64,000 nt of DNA, from the NCBI GenBank assembly GCA_009377695.1, contig WHTP01000016.1, forward strand, positions 1-64,000, in the 5' to 3' direction. Under the pieces are notes generated by a model. It made no database searches and was not told where the DNA came from. It saw only the letters and a list, made by a program, of their open reading frames with translations. Below are positions 38,460-48,393 of the stretch, piece after piece (position 1 is the first letter of the stretch; each line of letters opens with the position of its first letter). Made by a program: the position numbers and the translations under genes. The stretch comes from Hyphomicrobiales bacterium (GTDB lineage: Bacteria > Pseudomonadota > Alphaproteobacteria > Rhizobiales > Xanthobacteraceae).

Positions 38460-40463
38460 TCACGCAAATTCGAGGATCACGGCATCGACAGCGAGGCTCT
38501 CGCCGGGCCGGGCATGAATGCGCCTGACGACGCCGTCGCGCTCGGCACGCAGCACGTTTTCCATCTTCATGGCCTCGACCACGGCTAATGCTTCGCCGGC
38601 CTTGACCTCCTGCCCTTCCGTGACGGCGATCGACACAACTTGGCCCGGCATCGGGCAACGCACCGCCTTGCCGCCGTCGGCGGCGATCCGTGGCGGCACC
38701 ACGCGGGCAACCTCCGCCTCGCGCTCGGTGAAGACATAGGCGCGGACGTCGGTGCCGCAATGCATCAACTCGAAACCGTTGAGCACCGGCCGCACCTGCA
38801 CGGTGAGCGGATCATTATCGACTGTGCCGGTCCAGAGCGCCCCGCCCGGCTTCCAATCCGACGAGACCACGTGGCGCTTTGCGTCGCCGTCGAAGCGCAC
38901 CGCTAGTCCATCATCTTCACGGTTGATGTCGAGCACGAACTCGCTGTCGCCGAGCCGCACGACGCGCCGGCGCTCGCGCGTCACCGCCGCATCCAGGCGC
39001 TGCCCCGAGATCCGGCGCTTGCGCTCGCCGAGCACATGATCGATCGCCGCCGCGACCGCAGCGAGGGTCTGCCCCGCCTCGCCTGCCGGAGCGGCCGGGT
39101 GAAAGCCCTTCGGGAATTCCTCGGTAATGAATCCGGTCGACAGCTGTCCAGCTTTCCAACGCTCCAACTGCATCAGCGCGGCCAGGAACGGAATGTTGTG
39201 ACGGATGCCATCAATCACAAAGCTATCAAGCGCATCGGCCTGCGCTGTGATCGCGCCCGCGCGCGTCGGCGCATGGGTGACGAGCTTTGCGATCATCGGA
39301 TCGTAGAACAGCGAAATCTCTGAGCCCTCAGTCACGCCGGTGTCGACGCGGACGGTGACGCCGCCCTTGACCGTTTCCGCTGGCGGCCAGTAGCGTGTGA
39401 GCCGCCCGGTCGATGGCAGGAAGTTACGGTATGGATCCTCCGCATAGATGCGCGTCTCCACCGCCGAGCCCTTGAGCTTGACGTCGCTCTGGCGGATCGA
39501 GAGCTTTTCCCCCGCTGCGACCCGGATCATCTGCTCCACCAGGTCGAAACCGGTGACCAATTCCGTCACCGGATGCTCAACCTGCAGCCGCGTATTCATC
39601 TCCAAAAAGTAGAACGACTTGTCCTGCGCGGCGACGAATTCGACCGTCCCGGCGGAGTCGTAACCGACTGCCTTCGCCAGCGCGACCGCCTGCGCGCCCA
39701 TCTTTTTGCGCGTGGTTTCATCGAGCAGCGGCGACGGCGCCTCCTCCACGATCTTCTGGTTGCGGCGCTGGATCGAGCATTCGCGTTCGCCGAGATGGAT
39801 GACGTTGCCGTACTTGTCACCCAGCACCTGGATCTCGATGTGGCGTGGGTTCTCGATGTACTTTTCGACGAACACGCGATCATCGCCGAACGAGCTCTTC
39901 GCCTCCGAACGCGCGCGCAAAAAGCCCTCCGCGACCTCGGCCTTGTCGCGCGCGATGCGCAGCCCCTTGCCGCCGCCGCCGGCGGCCGCCTTGATCATCA
40001 CCGGATAGCCGATTTCGGCGGCGACCTTCTGGGCCTGCGCCTCGTCGGCGATCTCGCCCTGATAACCCGGCACGGTCGAGACCTTGGCCTTGGCCGCGGC
40101 CTGCTTGGCCGCGATCTTGTCGCCCATGGCATCGATGGCATCGGGATGGGGACCAATGAACACGACGCCGGCCTTGGCGAGCGCGCGCGGAAACGCCGCC
40201 TGTTCCGAGAGGAAGCCATAACCCGGATGTACCGCCTCAACATGACTTGAGCGGCAAGCCTCAACGATCGCCTCGATCGACAGGTAGCTCTCGGCCGCGG
40301 GCGGCGGACCGATCCGCACCGCCTGATCGGCCATTTCCACATGCAGCGCGTCCTTGTCCGCATCGGAATAGACGGCCACCGCCGCGATGCCGAGCCGGCG
40401 CGCGGTCTTGATGATCCGGCAGGCGATTTCGCCGCGATTGGCAATCAGAATGCGCTTGAACAT
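38460..40463 (-). CDS. acetyl/propionyl/methylcrotonyl-CoA carboxylase alpha subunit (biotin carboxylase + BCCP)
   Basis: [38 protein letters not shown], biotinyl site EAMKMENVLRA. Confidence 0.96.
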   Translation of the reverse strand: MFKRILIANRGEIACRIIKTARRLGIAAVAVYSDADKDALHVEMADQAVRIGPPPAAESYLSIEAIVEACRSSHVEAVHPGYGFLSEQAAFPRALAKAGVVFIGPHPDAIDAMGDKIAAKQAAAKAKVSTVPGYQGEIADEAQAQKVAAEIGYPVMIKAAAGGGGKGLRIARDKAEVAEGFLRARSEAKSSFGDDRVFVEKYIENPRHIEIQVLGDKYGNVIHLGERECSIQRRNQKIVEEAPSPLLDETTRKKMGAQAVALAKAVGYDSAGTVEFVAAQDKSFYFLEMNTRLQVEHPVTELVTGFDLVEQMIRVAAGEKLSIRQSDVKLKGSAVETRIYAEDPYRNFLPSTGRLTRYWPPAETVKGGVTVRVDTGVTEGSEISLFYDPMIAKLVTHAPTRAGAITAQADALDSFVIDGIRHNIPFLAALMQLERWKAGQLSTGFITEEFPKGFHPAAPAGEAGQTLAAVAAAIDHVLGERKRRISGQRLDAAVTRERRRVVRLGDSEFVLDINREDDGLAVRFDGDAKRHVVSSDWKPGGALWTGTVDNDPLTVQVRPVLNGFELMHCGTDVRAYVFTEREAEVARVVPPRIAADGGKAVRCPMPGQVVSIAVTEGQEVKAGEALAVVEAMKMENVLRAERDGVVRRIHARPGESLAVDAVILEFA

Positions 40464-40673
40464 TGAGCCCGGGGCGTCTTGTTGCGCGCGCAAGGTCGCG
40501 GTGCGCCGGCCGATTGTCAACTGACGGGCGCAGCAACAATGTGCCGCGAGCACGTGTGACCGCAGCTCTATCTGAGTGCGCTCGATACGCGCGAACTCGC
40601 GAATGCCTCCTGCTCCGCGCCCACGGCCGCGCAAACGCTGGCGGCAACTCCGGGCAACTCGTTCGCGGAGACC

Positions 40674-40967
40674 CTACTCGGCCGGCACGGCAACCGCCGA
40701 TCGCGAAGCGATCATCTCGCCATTCAGGATGCGCGCGCCCAGCTCTTCACTGTTTTGATGGCGATAATAGTCGAGGACGAACAAGCGAATGGCTGACGAC
40801 AAATTGCCGTGCTGCCGTTCGCCATCGATCGCGGCGACAACTTCCGACAAGGTCATGTCACGGCCCCCCGCGATGTCCTTCAATCCCTTCCAGAACGCAT
40901 CTTCAAGGCTGACGCTGGTCTTGTGGCCAGCGATAACAATCGAGCGTTTAATGACTGGTGATTTCAT
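40674..40967 (-). CDS. ribbon-helix-helix domain protein
   Basis: IKRSIVIAGHKTSVSLEDAFWKGLKDIAGGRDMTLSEVVAAIDGERQHGNLSSAIRLFVLDYYR. Confidence 0.9.
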   Translation of the reverse strand: MKSPVIKRSIVIAGHKTSVSLEDAFWKGLKDIAGGRDMTLSEVVAAIDGERQHGNLSSAIRLFVLDYYRHQNSEELGARILNGEMIASRSAVAVPAE

Positions 40968-41435
40968 TCGCTCATCTCCCGTATAGACCCGGTCTCGTAA
41001 CGGGATTTTCGCGTCGCGCGCGGCCTCAAGACGACGATCCGCCTTTTGGGCGGCCGTGCTGCCGGCTAAGGCGCTGCTCTATCCCATGCAGCGACCGGCC
41101 GGCTGTCTTGTGGGCCATGCAAATGTTGATGACGTCGCCCATCCCGTGTGATCGCTAACGCCGGGATTGTTGGTAGGTTCCCGCCTTTTTTAGATGCGGA
41201 CCGATGAAATCGGTATAACGGCACCTCAAAGCACTGGTTCGGCGCGAAAATCGCTCTTTGGACATGGCACGCGCTTACAAGCCAAGGGTCAGCGGCGGTC
41301 TCGCGGCCCCCTATAACTGGCCGAACAACCCCAGGCGCTCTGTGGCGAGGTGTCAGAACACCAGCATCAGGGGCGACAGTGTCAATGGCACGGCGGGGTT
41401 CCGCGTGCGGTGATGAGAGGCGGTTGACGCTTCAG

Positions 41436-42734
41436 TCAGCCGGCGGGCGCGACCAGCAATGCCGACCATAACCCGGCTAGACCGGCCACCGTCGCCGCCG
41501 CCGACATCAGGACGAGGTCGCGCGCGAAACGGCCAGGGCCGAGCCCCGCACCGATGACGAGCTTGCTCAACGTATTGCTCGCGACTGCCGCCAGGATTGC
41601 AAAGGTCCCGTCGCGGGGGCTCAGCGGCTGCGGCACCAGTCGCGTCATCGATACCGTCACTGCATCGACATCGAACAGTCCGAGCGTTGCCGCGCCGACG
41701 ATGGCGCCAGACGACCCGAAGAACTCGTTGAGGAAGCGGCCCGTGAGGACGATGACACCCATGCTGAGCGCCAAACCGATCACTGACCAGAAGCCGAAGG
41801 GATTGCGGAGTTTCACGGCCGCCTGAATGCCATCCTTGTCGGCGCGCCAGTAGACCCGGAAGAATGCAAGACCAAGAGCGACGATCGTCGCCGCCAAAAG
41901 CGGCGGGGCGAGCAACACCAGCAGGCTCGGCCTCAGCACGGTAACGATGGCGAGCACGCGCCCGAACGACACTGCCATGGCGAGCGCCACGCCGGCCGCC
42001 AGCAATTGGGGCACGCCTTCGCCGGCCGCCGCCCGCCGCGCGTTGGCAAGCGTGACCGCCGTCGACGAAACGAGCCCGCCGGCCGCGGCGGCCAGAAGAA
42101 CTCCGTGCCGTTCGCCGAAGTACTTCACCGCCGCATAGCCGAGGAACGATACGCCAGCGAGGACGATCGCGATCAGCCAGATTTCGCGAGGGTTGACGCC
42201 GCCGAACGGCCCGACCGGATCGTTGGGCACGACCGGCAACGCGATGAACGTCATCGTCAGCAGGACGAGTCCGGACCGCAGCTCCGGCCAGGTCAGCGAT
42301 TTGACCCAGCCGTGGAGACTTTCGCGCAGCGCCAGAAGCCCGGCGGCCGCCACTGCAACCGCCGCGGCGATGCCCATCTCGCCGATCACCGCATAAATGC
42401 CAAGTGCAAACGTGAGAATGGCGGCAATCGCCGTCGTCGCCGAATAAATATTGTCGGCGCGATTTTCTTCCAGACAGAACACCGTGATCACGGTGGCGAA
42501 TGCCGCAAACGCGACGCCGATCAGCACGCCGCTGCCCGCACTCGTGGCACCGCCGACCGCAAGCGCGAGCATGCCCACGACGCCGCCGAGCAGCGCCGAA
42601 ATCGCAAAGGTTCGGAATCCGGCGGTGCGGCTGCCGGGCTTTTCGTCCCGTGCACGCCAACCGCGTTCCAGTCCGATCAAAAGCCCGATGCCGAGCGCGA
42701 CGGCAAACCGCGACAACAGCTCTTCAGTGTGCAT
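41436..42734 (-). CDS. MgtC/SapB family membrane protein with DUF4010
   Basis: VALGIGLLIGLERGWRARDEKPGSRTAGFRTFAISALLGGVVGML; about 12 TM helices. Confidence 0.92.
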   Translation of the reverse strand: MHTEELLSRFAVALGIGLLIGLERGWRARDEKPGSRTAGFRTFAISALLGGVVGMLALAVGGATSAGSGVLIGVAFAAFATVITVFCLEENRADNIYSATTAIAAILTFALGIYAVIGEMGIAAAVAVAAAGLLALRESLHGWVKSLTWPELRSGLVLLTMTFIALPVVPNDPVGPFGGVNPREIWLIAIVLAGVSFLGYAAVKYFGERHGVLLAAAAGGLVSSTAVTLANARRAAAGEGVPQLLAAGVALAMAVSFGRVLAIVTVLRPSLLVLLAPPLLAATIVALGLAFFRVYWRADKDGIQAAVKLRNPFGFWSVIGLALSMGVIVLTGRFLNEFFGSSGAIVGAATLGLFDVDAVTVSMTRLVPQPLSPRDGTFAILAAVASNTLSKLVIGAGLGPGRFARDLVLMSAAATVAGLAGLWSALLVAPAG

Positions 42735-42855
42735 GCCTGGCCGGCTCGGCTCCAGATGATCGGAACCAATTCTAGGCCATCAATGGGCAGATGGGATAGA
42801 TGACCACGGATAGGGCCAGGAGCCACCGAGCCGTTCTTCGAGCGCGTCGTGGACT

Positions 42856-43062
42856 TCAGGAAAGCGTGGCTGGTCGCGGCACGTGCGAGCCGAGCCAATC
42901 GAGAATGACGGTGTCGATATCGGCAGGCTCTTGCAGCTTGCACCACCCCGCGAAATCGCGCGGGTTTGACGCGGCAAACTCGGGCGCGCGCACGATGATC
43001 GGCGACGCGGCTATGGCGGCCAGCAACGACTGGAGGTCAGCGTTGTCGTTGAATTCCGTCAT
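42856..43062 (-). CDS. small hypothetical protein
   Basis: MTEFNDNADLQSLLAAIAASPIIVRAPEFAASNPRDFAGWCKLQEPADIDTVILDWLGSHVPR. Confidence 0.5.
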   Translation of the reverse strand: MTEFNDNADLQSLLAAIAASPIIVRAPEFAASNPRDFAGWCKLQEPADIDTVILDWLGSHVPRPATLS

Positions 43063-43559
43063 TTAATTGTTGGCTCCCGTCCCTGCCCGGCGACTTCCGA
43101 TGCGCCCGGCGCGCCGGGGTTTCCGGATAGGAGTTGGTCGCGGGATCTGCGGTTTCGGTTCAACAGTTCAAGACCAGTTTGCCGACAGAGCTGGACCGGC
43201 CGACGGCGGCCGCGAGGCAAAGTTAAGGCATGTGCAGAAGTCGCTGGAATTACGTTGAAATCCTGCGAATTGAGGCTATCCTGGATTACCGGCATACAGA
43301 TCTTCGCCGCAGACGTCGTCCGTTGCGCCTCCCAAATGGTAGCATCCGTTGCCGCTCCGAATGGCAGTACAGGATTCCACGGGGGACCGGTCGACGGCGC
43401 CTGTCATACTCCGAAGTTCCTGACCACGAGAAGATCGGTACTTTCGGATCGGTTCAGCTTGGCGCGGTCCTATGCTGTCTCTTATATGCGGTACAATAGA
43501 CGGGTCATCGACTGGCTTTCCCCATCCCCCAAAGCCGGCAAACACGCGGAGGATATGCC

Positions 43560-44222
43560 ATGACATTGCAGATTGGCGACACGGCCCCGGATTTCGAGGC
43601 GCAAACGACGGAAGGCAAAATCCGGTTTCACGACTGGGTCGGCGATTCCTGGGCCGTCCTGTTCTCTCATCCGAAGGATTTCACGCCGGTGTGCACCACC
43701 GAGCTCGGCTATATGGCCAGGATCAAGCCGGAATTCGACAAGCGCGGCGTCAAGATCATCGGCCTCTCGGTCGATCCGGTCGAGAACCATTCGAAATGGG
43801 CGAACGACATCCAGGAGACGCAGGGCTTCGCACCGAACTACCCGATGATCGGCGACACTGATCTGTCGATCGCGAAAGCGTGGGGCATGCTGCCCGCAAG
43901 CGTCAATGGCGATGCCACGAAGCGCACCGCGATGGACAATCAGACGGTGCGCAACGTCTTCGTGATCGGCCCCGATAAGAAGATCAAGCTCGTGCTCGTC
44001 TACCCGATGACCACGGGCCGCAATTTCGACGAGGTGCTGCGCGTGATCGACTCGCTGCAGCTCACCGCCAAACATAAGGTCGCAACGCCGGTGAACTGGA
44101 AGAACGGCGATGACGTGATCATCGCAGGCTCGGTGTCGGACGACGACGCCAAGAAGGCCTACCCGCAAGGCTGGAAATCGCCGAAGCCGTACATCCGTAT
44201 CGTCCCGCAGCCGGGCAAGTAG
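43560..44222 (+). CDS. 1-Cys peroxiredoxin (Prx6 family)
   Basis: GDTAPDFEAQTTEGKIRFHDWVGDSWAVLFSHPKDFTPVCTTELGYMARIKPEFDKRGVKIIGLSVD. Confidence 0.96.
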   Translation: MTLQIGDTAPDFEAQTTEGKIRFHDWVGDSWAVLFSHPKDFTPVCTTELGYMARIKPEFDKRGVKIIGLSVDPVENHSKWANDIQETQGFAPNYPMIGDTDLSIAKAWGMLPASVNGDATKRTAMDNQTVRNVFVIGPDKKIKLVLVYPMTTGRNFDEVLRVIDSLQLTAKHKVATPVNWKNGDDVIIAGSVSDDDAKKAYPQGWKSPKPYIRIVPQPGK

Positions 44223-44250
44223 GCAGCGCGCCGTCGCCGCGGTAAGGACC

Positions 44251-44282
44251 AAGGCCGCGCATCATCGCGCGGCCTTTTGTTA
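44251..44282 (+). terminator. Rho-independent terminator after peroxiredoxin gene
   Basis: AAGGCCGCGC-ATCATC-GCGCGGCCTTTTGTT, 10-bp perfect stem with T-tract. Confidence 0.9.
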
Positions 44283-44289
44283 TGCGGCG

Positions 44290-44487
44290 TCAGTGCGCCA
44301 TGAATACGCGATACTGACTGCCGCCGTCGGCAAGCCGGGCCTCGTATTTGGTCCACTGATGGACGCATCCGCATGCCGGGCAGACCGTCGTCGCCGTCAC
44401 CGCCGGAAGCTGCTCGACATCGAGCATTTCGATGCCGGTCGAGACCTCCCGCCCGGTCGAAGGGCACTGGATCATGATCACACCCAT
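44290..44487 (-). CDS. small zinc-ribbon-like hypothetical protein
   Basis: MGVIMIQCPSTGREVSTGIEMLDVEQLPAVTATTVCPACGCVHQWTKYEARL; CxxCGC motif. Confidence 0.75.
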   Translation of the reverse strand: MGVIMIQCPSTGREVSTGIEMLDVEQLPAVTATTVCPACGCVHQWTKYEARLADGGSQYRVFMAH

Positions 44488-44782
44488 GGTTCCCTCTTCG
44501 TGTTCGATCGACTGGAACCTCACCCCCCGAGCGTGTCGCGAAGGTGGCGTTTCCAATCAACAGTTCGTGGTTGGATGACCTGCGCCGGGGAAAGAAACTC
44601 GAAAGCGCTGATCAAACAGCAGGTTAGAAGCCGGATTTGGGAACCCACAGGAACTGTGGCCGAAACGTGCGAGCCTTAACGAAATGCCAAGGAACGGCTG
44701 AGAAAACGAAGACAAATTTTCGCCGCTTGATTACGGCACGAATTATCAGCTGTCGGTCGGGATTATCGGGGGGAATCGGTCC

Positions 44783-45220
44783 GTGCGGTTTCTTGTGTCG
44801 GCCCTGCTCGTGCTGGCGAGCGTGCCCGCCCATGCGGATTACCGCATCACGCGCGATTTCGGCGGGCTGGTCGAGCAATACAAAGCCAAATACACGAAAA
44901 TCCGCGACCGCGGCGAGCGCGTCATTATCGACGGCATCTGCAATTCCGCCTGTACCCTGGTGCTCGGGATCGTGCCGGCCAACAAGATCTGCGTGACGCC
45001 CAAGGCAAGCCTCGGCTTCCACGCCGCCTATTTCGACAAGGCCTATACCTTCGGCGTCAAGGTAACGAGCTACGCCGGCACCGCCGACCTGATGTCCTAT
45101 TACCCCTCGACGGTGAAACAGTGGATCGCGCGCAAGGGCGGCCTCACGCCGGAAATGAAGCGGTTGCGCAACGGTCCCGAACTGTGGGCCATAATCGACC
45201 CCTGCCCCGATGAGTTTTAG
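44783..45220 (+). CDS. secreted ClpP-like-fold hypothetical protein (GTG start)
   Basis: Signal peptide; VIIDGICNSACTLVLGIVPANKICVTPKASLGFHAAYF resembles the periplasmic ClpP-like family. Confidence 0.75.
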   Translation: MRFLVSALLVLASVPAHADYRITRDFGGLVEQYKAKYTKIRDRGERVIIDGICNSACTLVLGIVPANKICVTPKASLGFHAAYFDKAYTFGVKVTSYAGTADLMSYYPSTVKQWIARKGGLTPEMKRLRNGPELWAIIDPCPDEF

Positions 45221-45282
45221 CTTTTGGTGGCCGCGTTTTCTGCGGAAGACCGGTGTCCACTCCTCCGGAAAGCGCCCCGGGC

Positions 45283-46299
45283 TTACATCCCCTTCCGCAG
45301 ATCCTGCGCGACTGCGACCATCACCTTGAGCTTCTCGCGCGCGAGATCGCGGCTAATCGTCATGAGTCCGCAGTCGGGCGACAGCATCACCCGCGCCGGA
45401 TCGAGATAGTCGAGCGCACTGGCGACGCGCCGTTTCACCTCATCGACCGTCGGTGCCGGCGTGTTGCCGGGGTCGATGCAGCCGAACATGAACAGCCGCT
45501 CCCGGTAGGGCTTCAAGATCGACGGATCGTATGTGCTGCGTCCAAACTCGACGGTGAAGCCTGCGATGCGCGTCTGCATGAGCCGGTCGAGCAGCTCAGG
45601 ATACGTGTACTGGTGCTGCAGCGCGGCGCCACCGGGATAGCCGTAGCAGAGATGCACGATCACCGGCACCATCACGCCGTCGAGGCAGCGGTCAAGCGCA
45701 GCGGCGCCGTAATCGAAAACCTTCTCGTGGTAACGGGTCATGGCCGGCTCGTCGAGTTGCAGCAGGTCGCAGCCCGCCGCCTGCAGATCGATGAGCTCGG
45801 CATTCACCGCGGCCGCGATATCCATCGCCATCTCGCCTTCGTCGGCATAGGCGTCGTTGAGCGATGAGTCGATGACCGTCATCGGGCCGGCGAGCGCCAT
45901 CTTCACCGGACGATTTGTGTAGGCTTTCGCGAATTTGACGTCGTCGACGGTTGCGGGCGAACGGCGCTTGAGCTTGCCGGTCACGCGCGGGACCATCCGC
46001 GGATTGTTGCGGCGGCGGTAGACCTCCTTTTGCACCTGGTTGACGAGATCGATGCCGTCCCAGGTCCGGCACATGTGGAAGATGAAGCCTTCGCGCCGCT
46101 GCTCGCCATCGGTCACGATATCGATGCCAAGGGCCTCTTGCTCGCGCAGCGTCACGATGGTGGCGTCGTCCTGCGCCTCGTCCAACGCCCTACCCTCAAG
46201 CCGGAAGGTCACGCGATTGCGCTCGGTCTCGCCCATCCAGCGCGGCCGCGGCATGCTGCCGACATGGGTGGTGGCAAGCGGTGGAAATCTCAATGTCAT
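45283..46299 (-). CDS. MetE-like / cobalamin-independent methionine synthase C-terminal-like protein
   Basis: TTHVGSMPRPRWM, DIVTDGEQRREGFIFHMCRTWDGID, LLQLDEPAMTRYHEK, LSPDCGLMTI. Confidence 0.9.
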   Translation of the reverse strand: MTLRFPPLATTHVGSMPRPRWMGETERNRVTFRLEGRALDEAQDDATIVTLREQEALGIDIVTDGEQRREGFIFHMCRTWDGIDLVNQVQKEVYRRRNNPRMVPRVTGKLKRRSPATVDDVKFAKAYTNRPVKMALAGPMTVIDSSLNDAYADEGEMAMDIAAAVNAELIDLQAAGCDLLQLDEPAMTRYHEKVFDYGAAALDRCLDGVMVPVIVHLCYGYPGGAALQHQYTYPELLDRLMQTRIAGFTVEFGRSTYDPSILKPYRERLFMFGCIDPGNTPAPTVDEVKRRVASALDYLDPARVMLSPDCGLMTISRDLAREKLKVMVAVAQDLRKGM

Positions 46300-46567
46300 T
46301 CTGATGGGCCCGTCGCGCCGCCCAGTTGTAGACCGACTTCACGCGCTCGAACAGTGCTGATGGAAGAGGTCCACCGCCGCAATTTGCCCCTGAATCTTGA
46401 TATTTCTGCTCACGCGATGCAAGTCGCAATGATAGATGACGGTCCCATGGCCGCACCGCGTGTGGATTGCGTCCAGCTTTACGGGATATAAGATTAGTGT
46501 GGTCTGAGGGGGCAACCCGACCCAGTCTGTTTACGTTCAGCGAATCAACGACCCAGGGACAATAAGA

Positions 46568-47185
46568 ATGTGGAGCACGCGCGTTCTTCCTTTTGCTTGC
46601 ATGATCACTGCCGTTGCTTGTGCGGTGCTGACAATCTCGTCCGGATCGACTTGGGCGCAGCCCGGCCGCACCATGGCGATCGAGGATCAGCCCGGATTCG
46701 TCCCTGATGCGCGCGACGAACAACTGCCCGCCGCGTATCAGCGGCAAGCGGTCTTCTACCGGACCAACGAGCCGCCGGGCACCATCATCGTCGATACGGC
46801 CGATCGCTTCCTCTACCTCATCCAGGGAAACAACCGGGCGATCCGCTACGGGATCGGTGTCGGCCGCGAAGGCTTTCAGTGGCAGGGCTTGCTCAAGATC
46901 AGCCGGAAGGCCGAATGGCCCGATTGGACCCCGCCGCCGGAAATGATCCAGCGCCAGCCGTACCTGCCGCGCTTCATGGCCGGCGGTCCTGGCAATCCTA
47001 TGGGCGCGCGCGCTCTCTATCTGGGCGCAACGATCTACCGGATCCACGGGACCAATCAGCCCCAGACGATCGGAAGTGCCGTCTCCTCGGGATGCTTTCG
47101 GCTCGTGAATGACGACGTGGTCGATCTCTACGGGCGCGTCCCCGTGGGGACCAAAGTCGTCGTCCGGCACCGGCCGACCCTGTGA
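46568..47185 (+). CDS. L,D-transpeptidase (YkuD) with signal peptide
   Basis: GTIIVDTADRFLYLIQGNNRAIRYGIGVGREGFQWQG, YRIHGTNQPQTIGSAVSSGCFRLVNDDVVDLY. Confidence 0.95.
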   Translation: MWSTRVLPFACMITAVACAVLTISSGSTWAQPGRTMAIEDQPGFVPDARDEQLPAAYQRQAVFYRTNEPPGTIIVDTADRFLYLIQGNNRAIRYGIGVGREGFQWQGLLKISRKAEWPDWTPPPEMIQRQPYLPRFMAGGPGNPMGARALYLGATIYRIHGTNQPQTIGSAVSSGCFRLVNDDVVDLYGRVPVGTKVVVRHRPTL

Positions 47186-47277
47186 GATTCGACATGCCGT
47201 CTACAGACCCAAGTTTGGCGCGACCAGGGTCGTTTCGTGCGACCTCCGCTTCCCTTTCCGCACAGCGAGATCAAATC

Positions 47278-48321
47278 ATGATTGCAGATCGACATCCCCG
47301 CCACGCCCGCACCATCCTCTCCGTGCTGGCCATGCTCGGAGCTGGATTGCTCCTGTCCGGTACGGCGTCCGCCCAAACGCTGGAAAAGGTGAAGGCGCGC
47401 GGAAACGTCGTGTGCGGGGTGAACCCTGACCTCCAGGGTTTTTCCATGCACGACGCCCAAGGAAGCTGGAGCGGGTTCGACGTCGACTTCTGCCGGGCGT
47501 TGGCCGCTGCGATCTTCAACAATCCGGGCAAGGTACAGTACGTGCCGCTCGGCACGACCGATCGCTTGCAGGCGTTGCAATCCGACAAGATCGACGTGCT
47601 ATCTCGCAACACCACCTGGACATTCGCGCGAGAAGCGTCGCTCAAGCTGAACTTCGCAGCCGTGACCTATTATGATGGCCAGGGCTTCCTTACGCGCCGC
47701 AGCGCCAACGCCACGTCCGCGCTCGAGCTCGACAACGCCTCGGTCTGCGTCCAGAAGGGCACCACCAGCGAACTCAATTTCGCGGACTTTTTCCGGACCA
47801 ACAATCTGAAGTATCAGGTCGTCGCGCTCGATGGCCTGGACGAACTGCTGAAGGTTTACGATCAGGGGAAATGCACGGTCCTGACCAGTGACACGTCGCA
47901 GCTTTTCGCCGCCAGGCTTCGGCTCGACGCGCCCGACGATCACGTCGTGCTGCCGGATATCATCTCCAAGGAGCCGCTCGGGCCGTTCGTGCGTTTCGGC
48001 GACGACCAGTGGCTTGGGATCGTCAAGTGGACGCACTTCGCGATGGTGAACGCTGAAGAGCTTGGCGTAAGCTCGAAGACGATCGACGAGGCGCTCAAGT
48101 CGAACAAGCCGGACGTGAAGCGCCTCGTCGGCATCGACGGGAACTACGGCGAGCAAATGGGCCTGACCAACGATTGGGCGGTCCGCATCATCCGGCATGT
48201 CGGAAATTACGGTGAGGTGTTCGAACGCAATGTCGGGACCGGCACCAAGCTCGCCATTCCTCGCGGCATCAACAGTCTCTGGACCAATGGTGGCATCCAG
48301 TACGCGCCACCGATCCGCTGA
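47278..48321 (+). CDS. general L-amino-acid ABC transporter periplasmic binding protein (AapJ/BztA-like)
   Basis: TLEKVKARGNVVCGVNPDLQGFSMHDAQGSWSGFDVDFCRALAAAIF...QSDKIDVLSRNTTWTFARE. Confidence 0.95.
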   Translation: MIADRHPRHARTILSVLAMLGAGLLLSGTASAQTLEKVKARGNVVCGVNPDLQGFSMHDAQGSWSGFDVDFCRALAAAIFNNPGKVQYVPLGTTDRLQALQSDKIDVLSRNTTWTFAREASLKLNFAAVTYYDGQGFLTRRSANATSALELDNASVCVQKGTTSELNFADFFRTNNLKYQVVALDGLDELLKVYDQGKCTVLTSDTSQLFAARLRLDAPDDHVVLPDIISKEPLGPFVRFGDDQWLGIVKWTHFAMVNAEELGVSSKTIDEALKSNKPDVKRLVGIDGNYGEQMGLTNDWAVRIIRHVGNYGEVFERNVGTGTKLAIPRGINSLWTNGGIQYAPPIR

Positions 48322-48393
48322 CGCGGGCATGCTGCAGCCGGCTGCCCTCGTTTTTTCAGATTGCCGGATGCGGTGCTCGAAAGGAGCATCCTG

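Noticed and set aside
43401-43450. Possible further member of the GAAGTTC repeat family (CCGAAGTTCC...GGTACTTTCGG)
   Set aside because: Arms pair poorly and lack the outer AGTGCC/GGTGTGG ends
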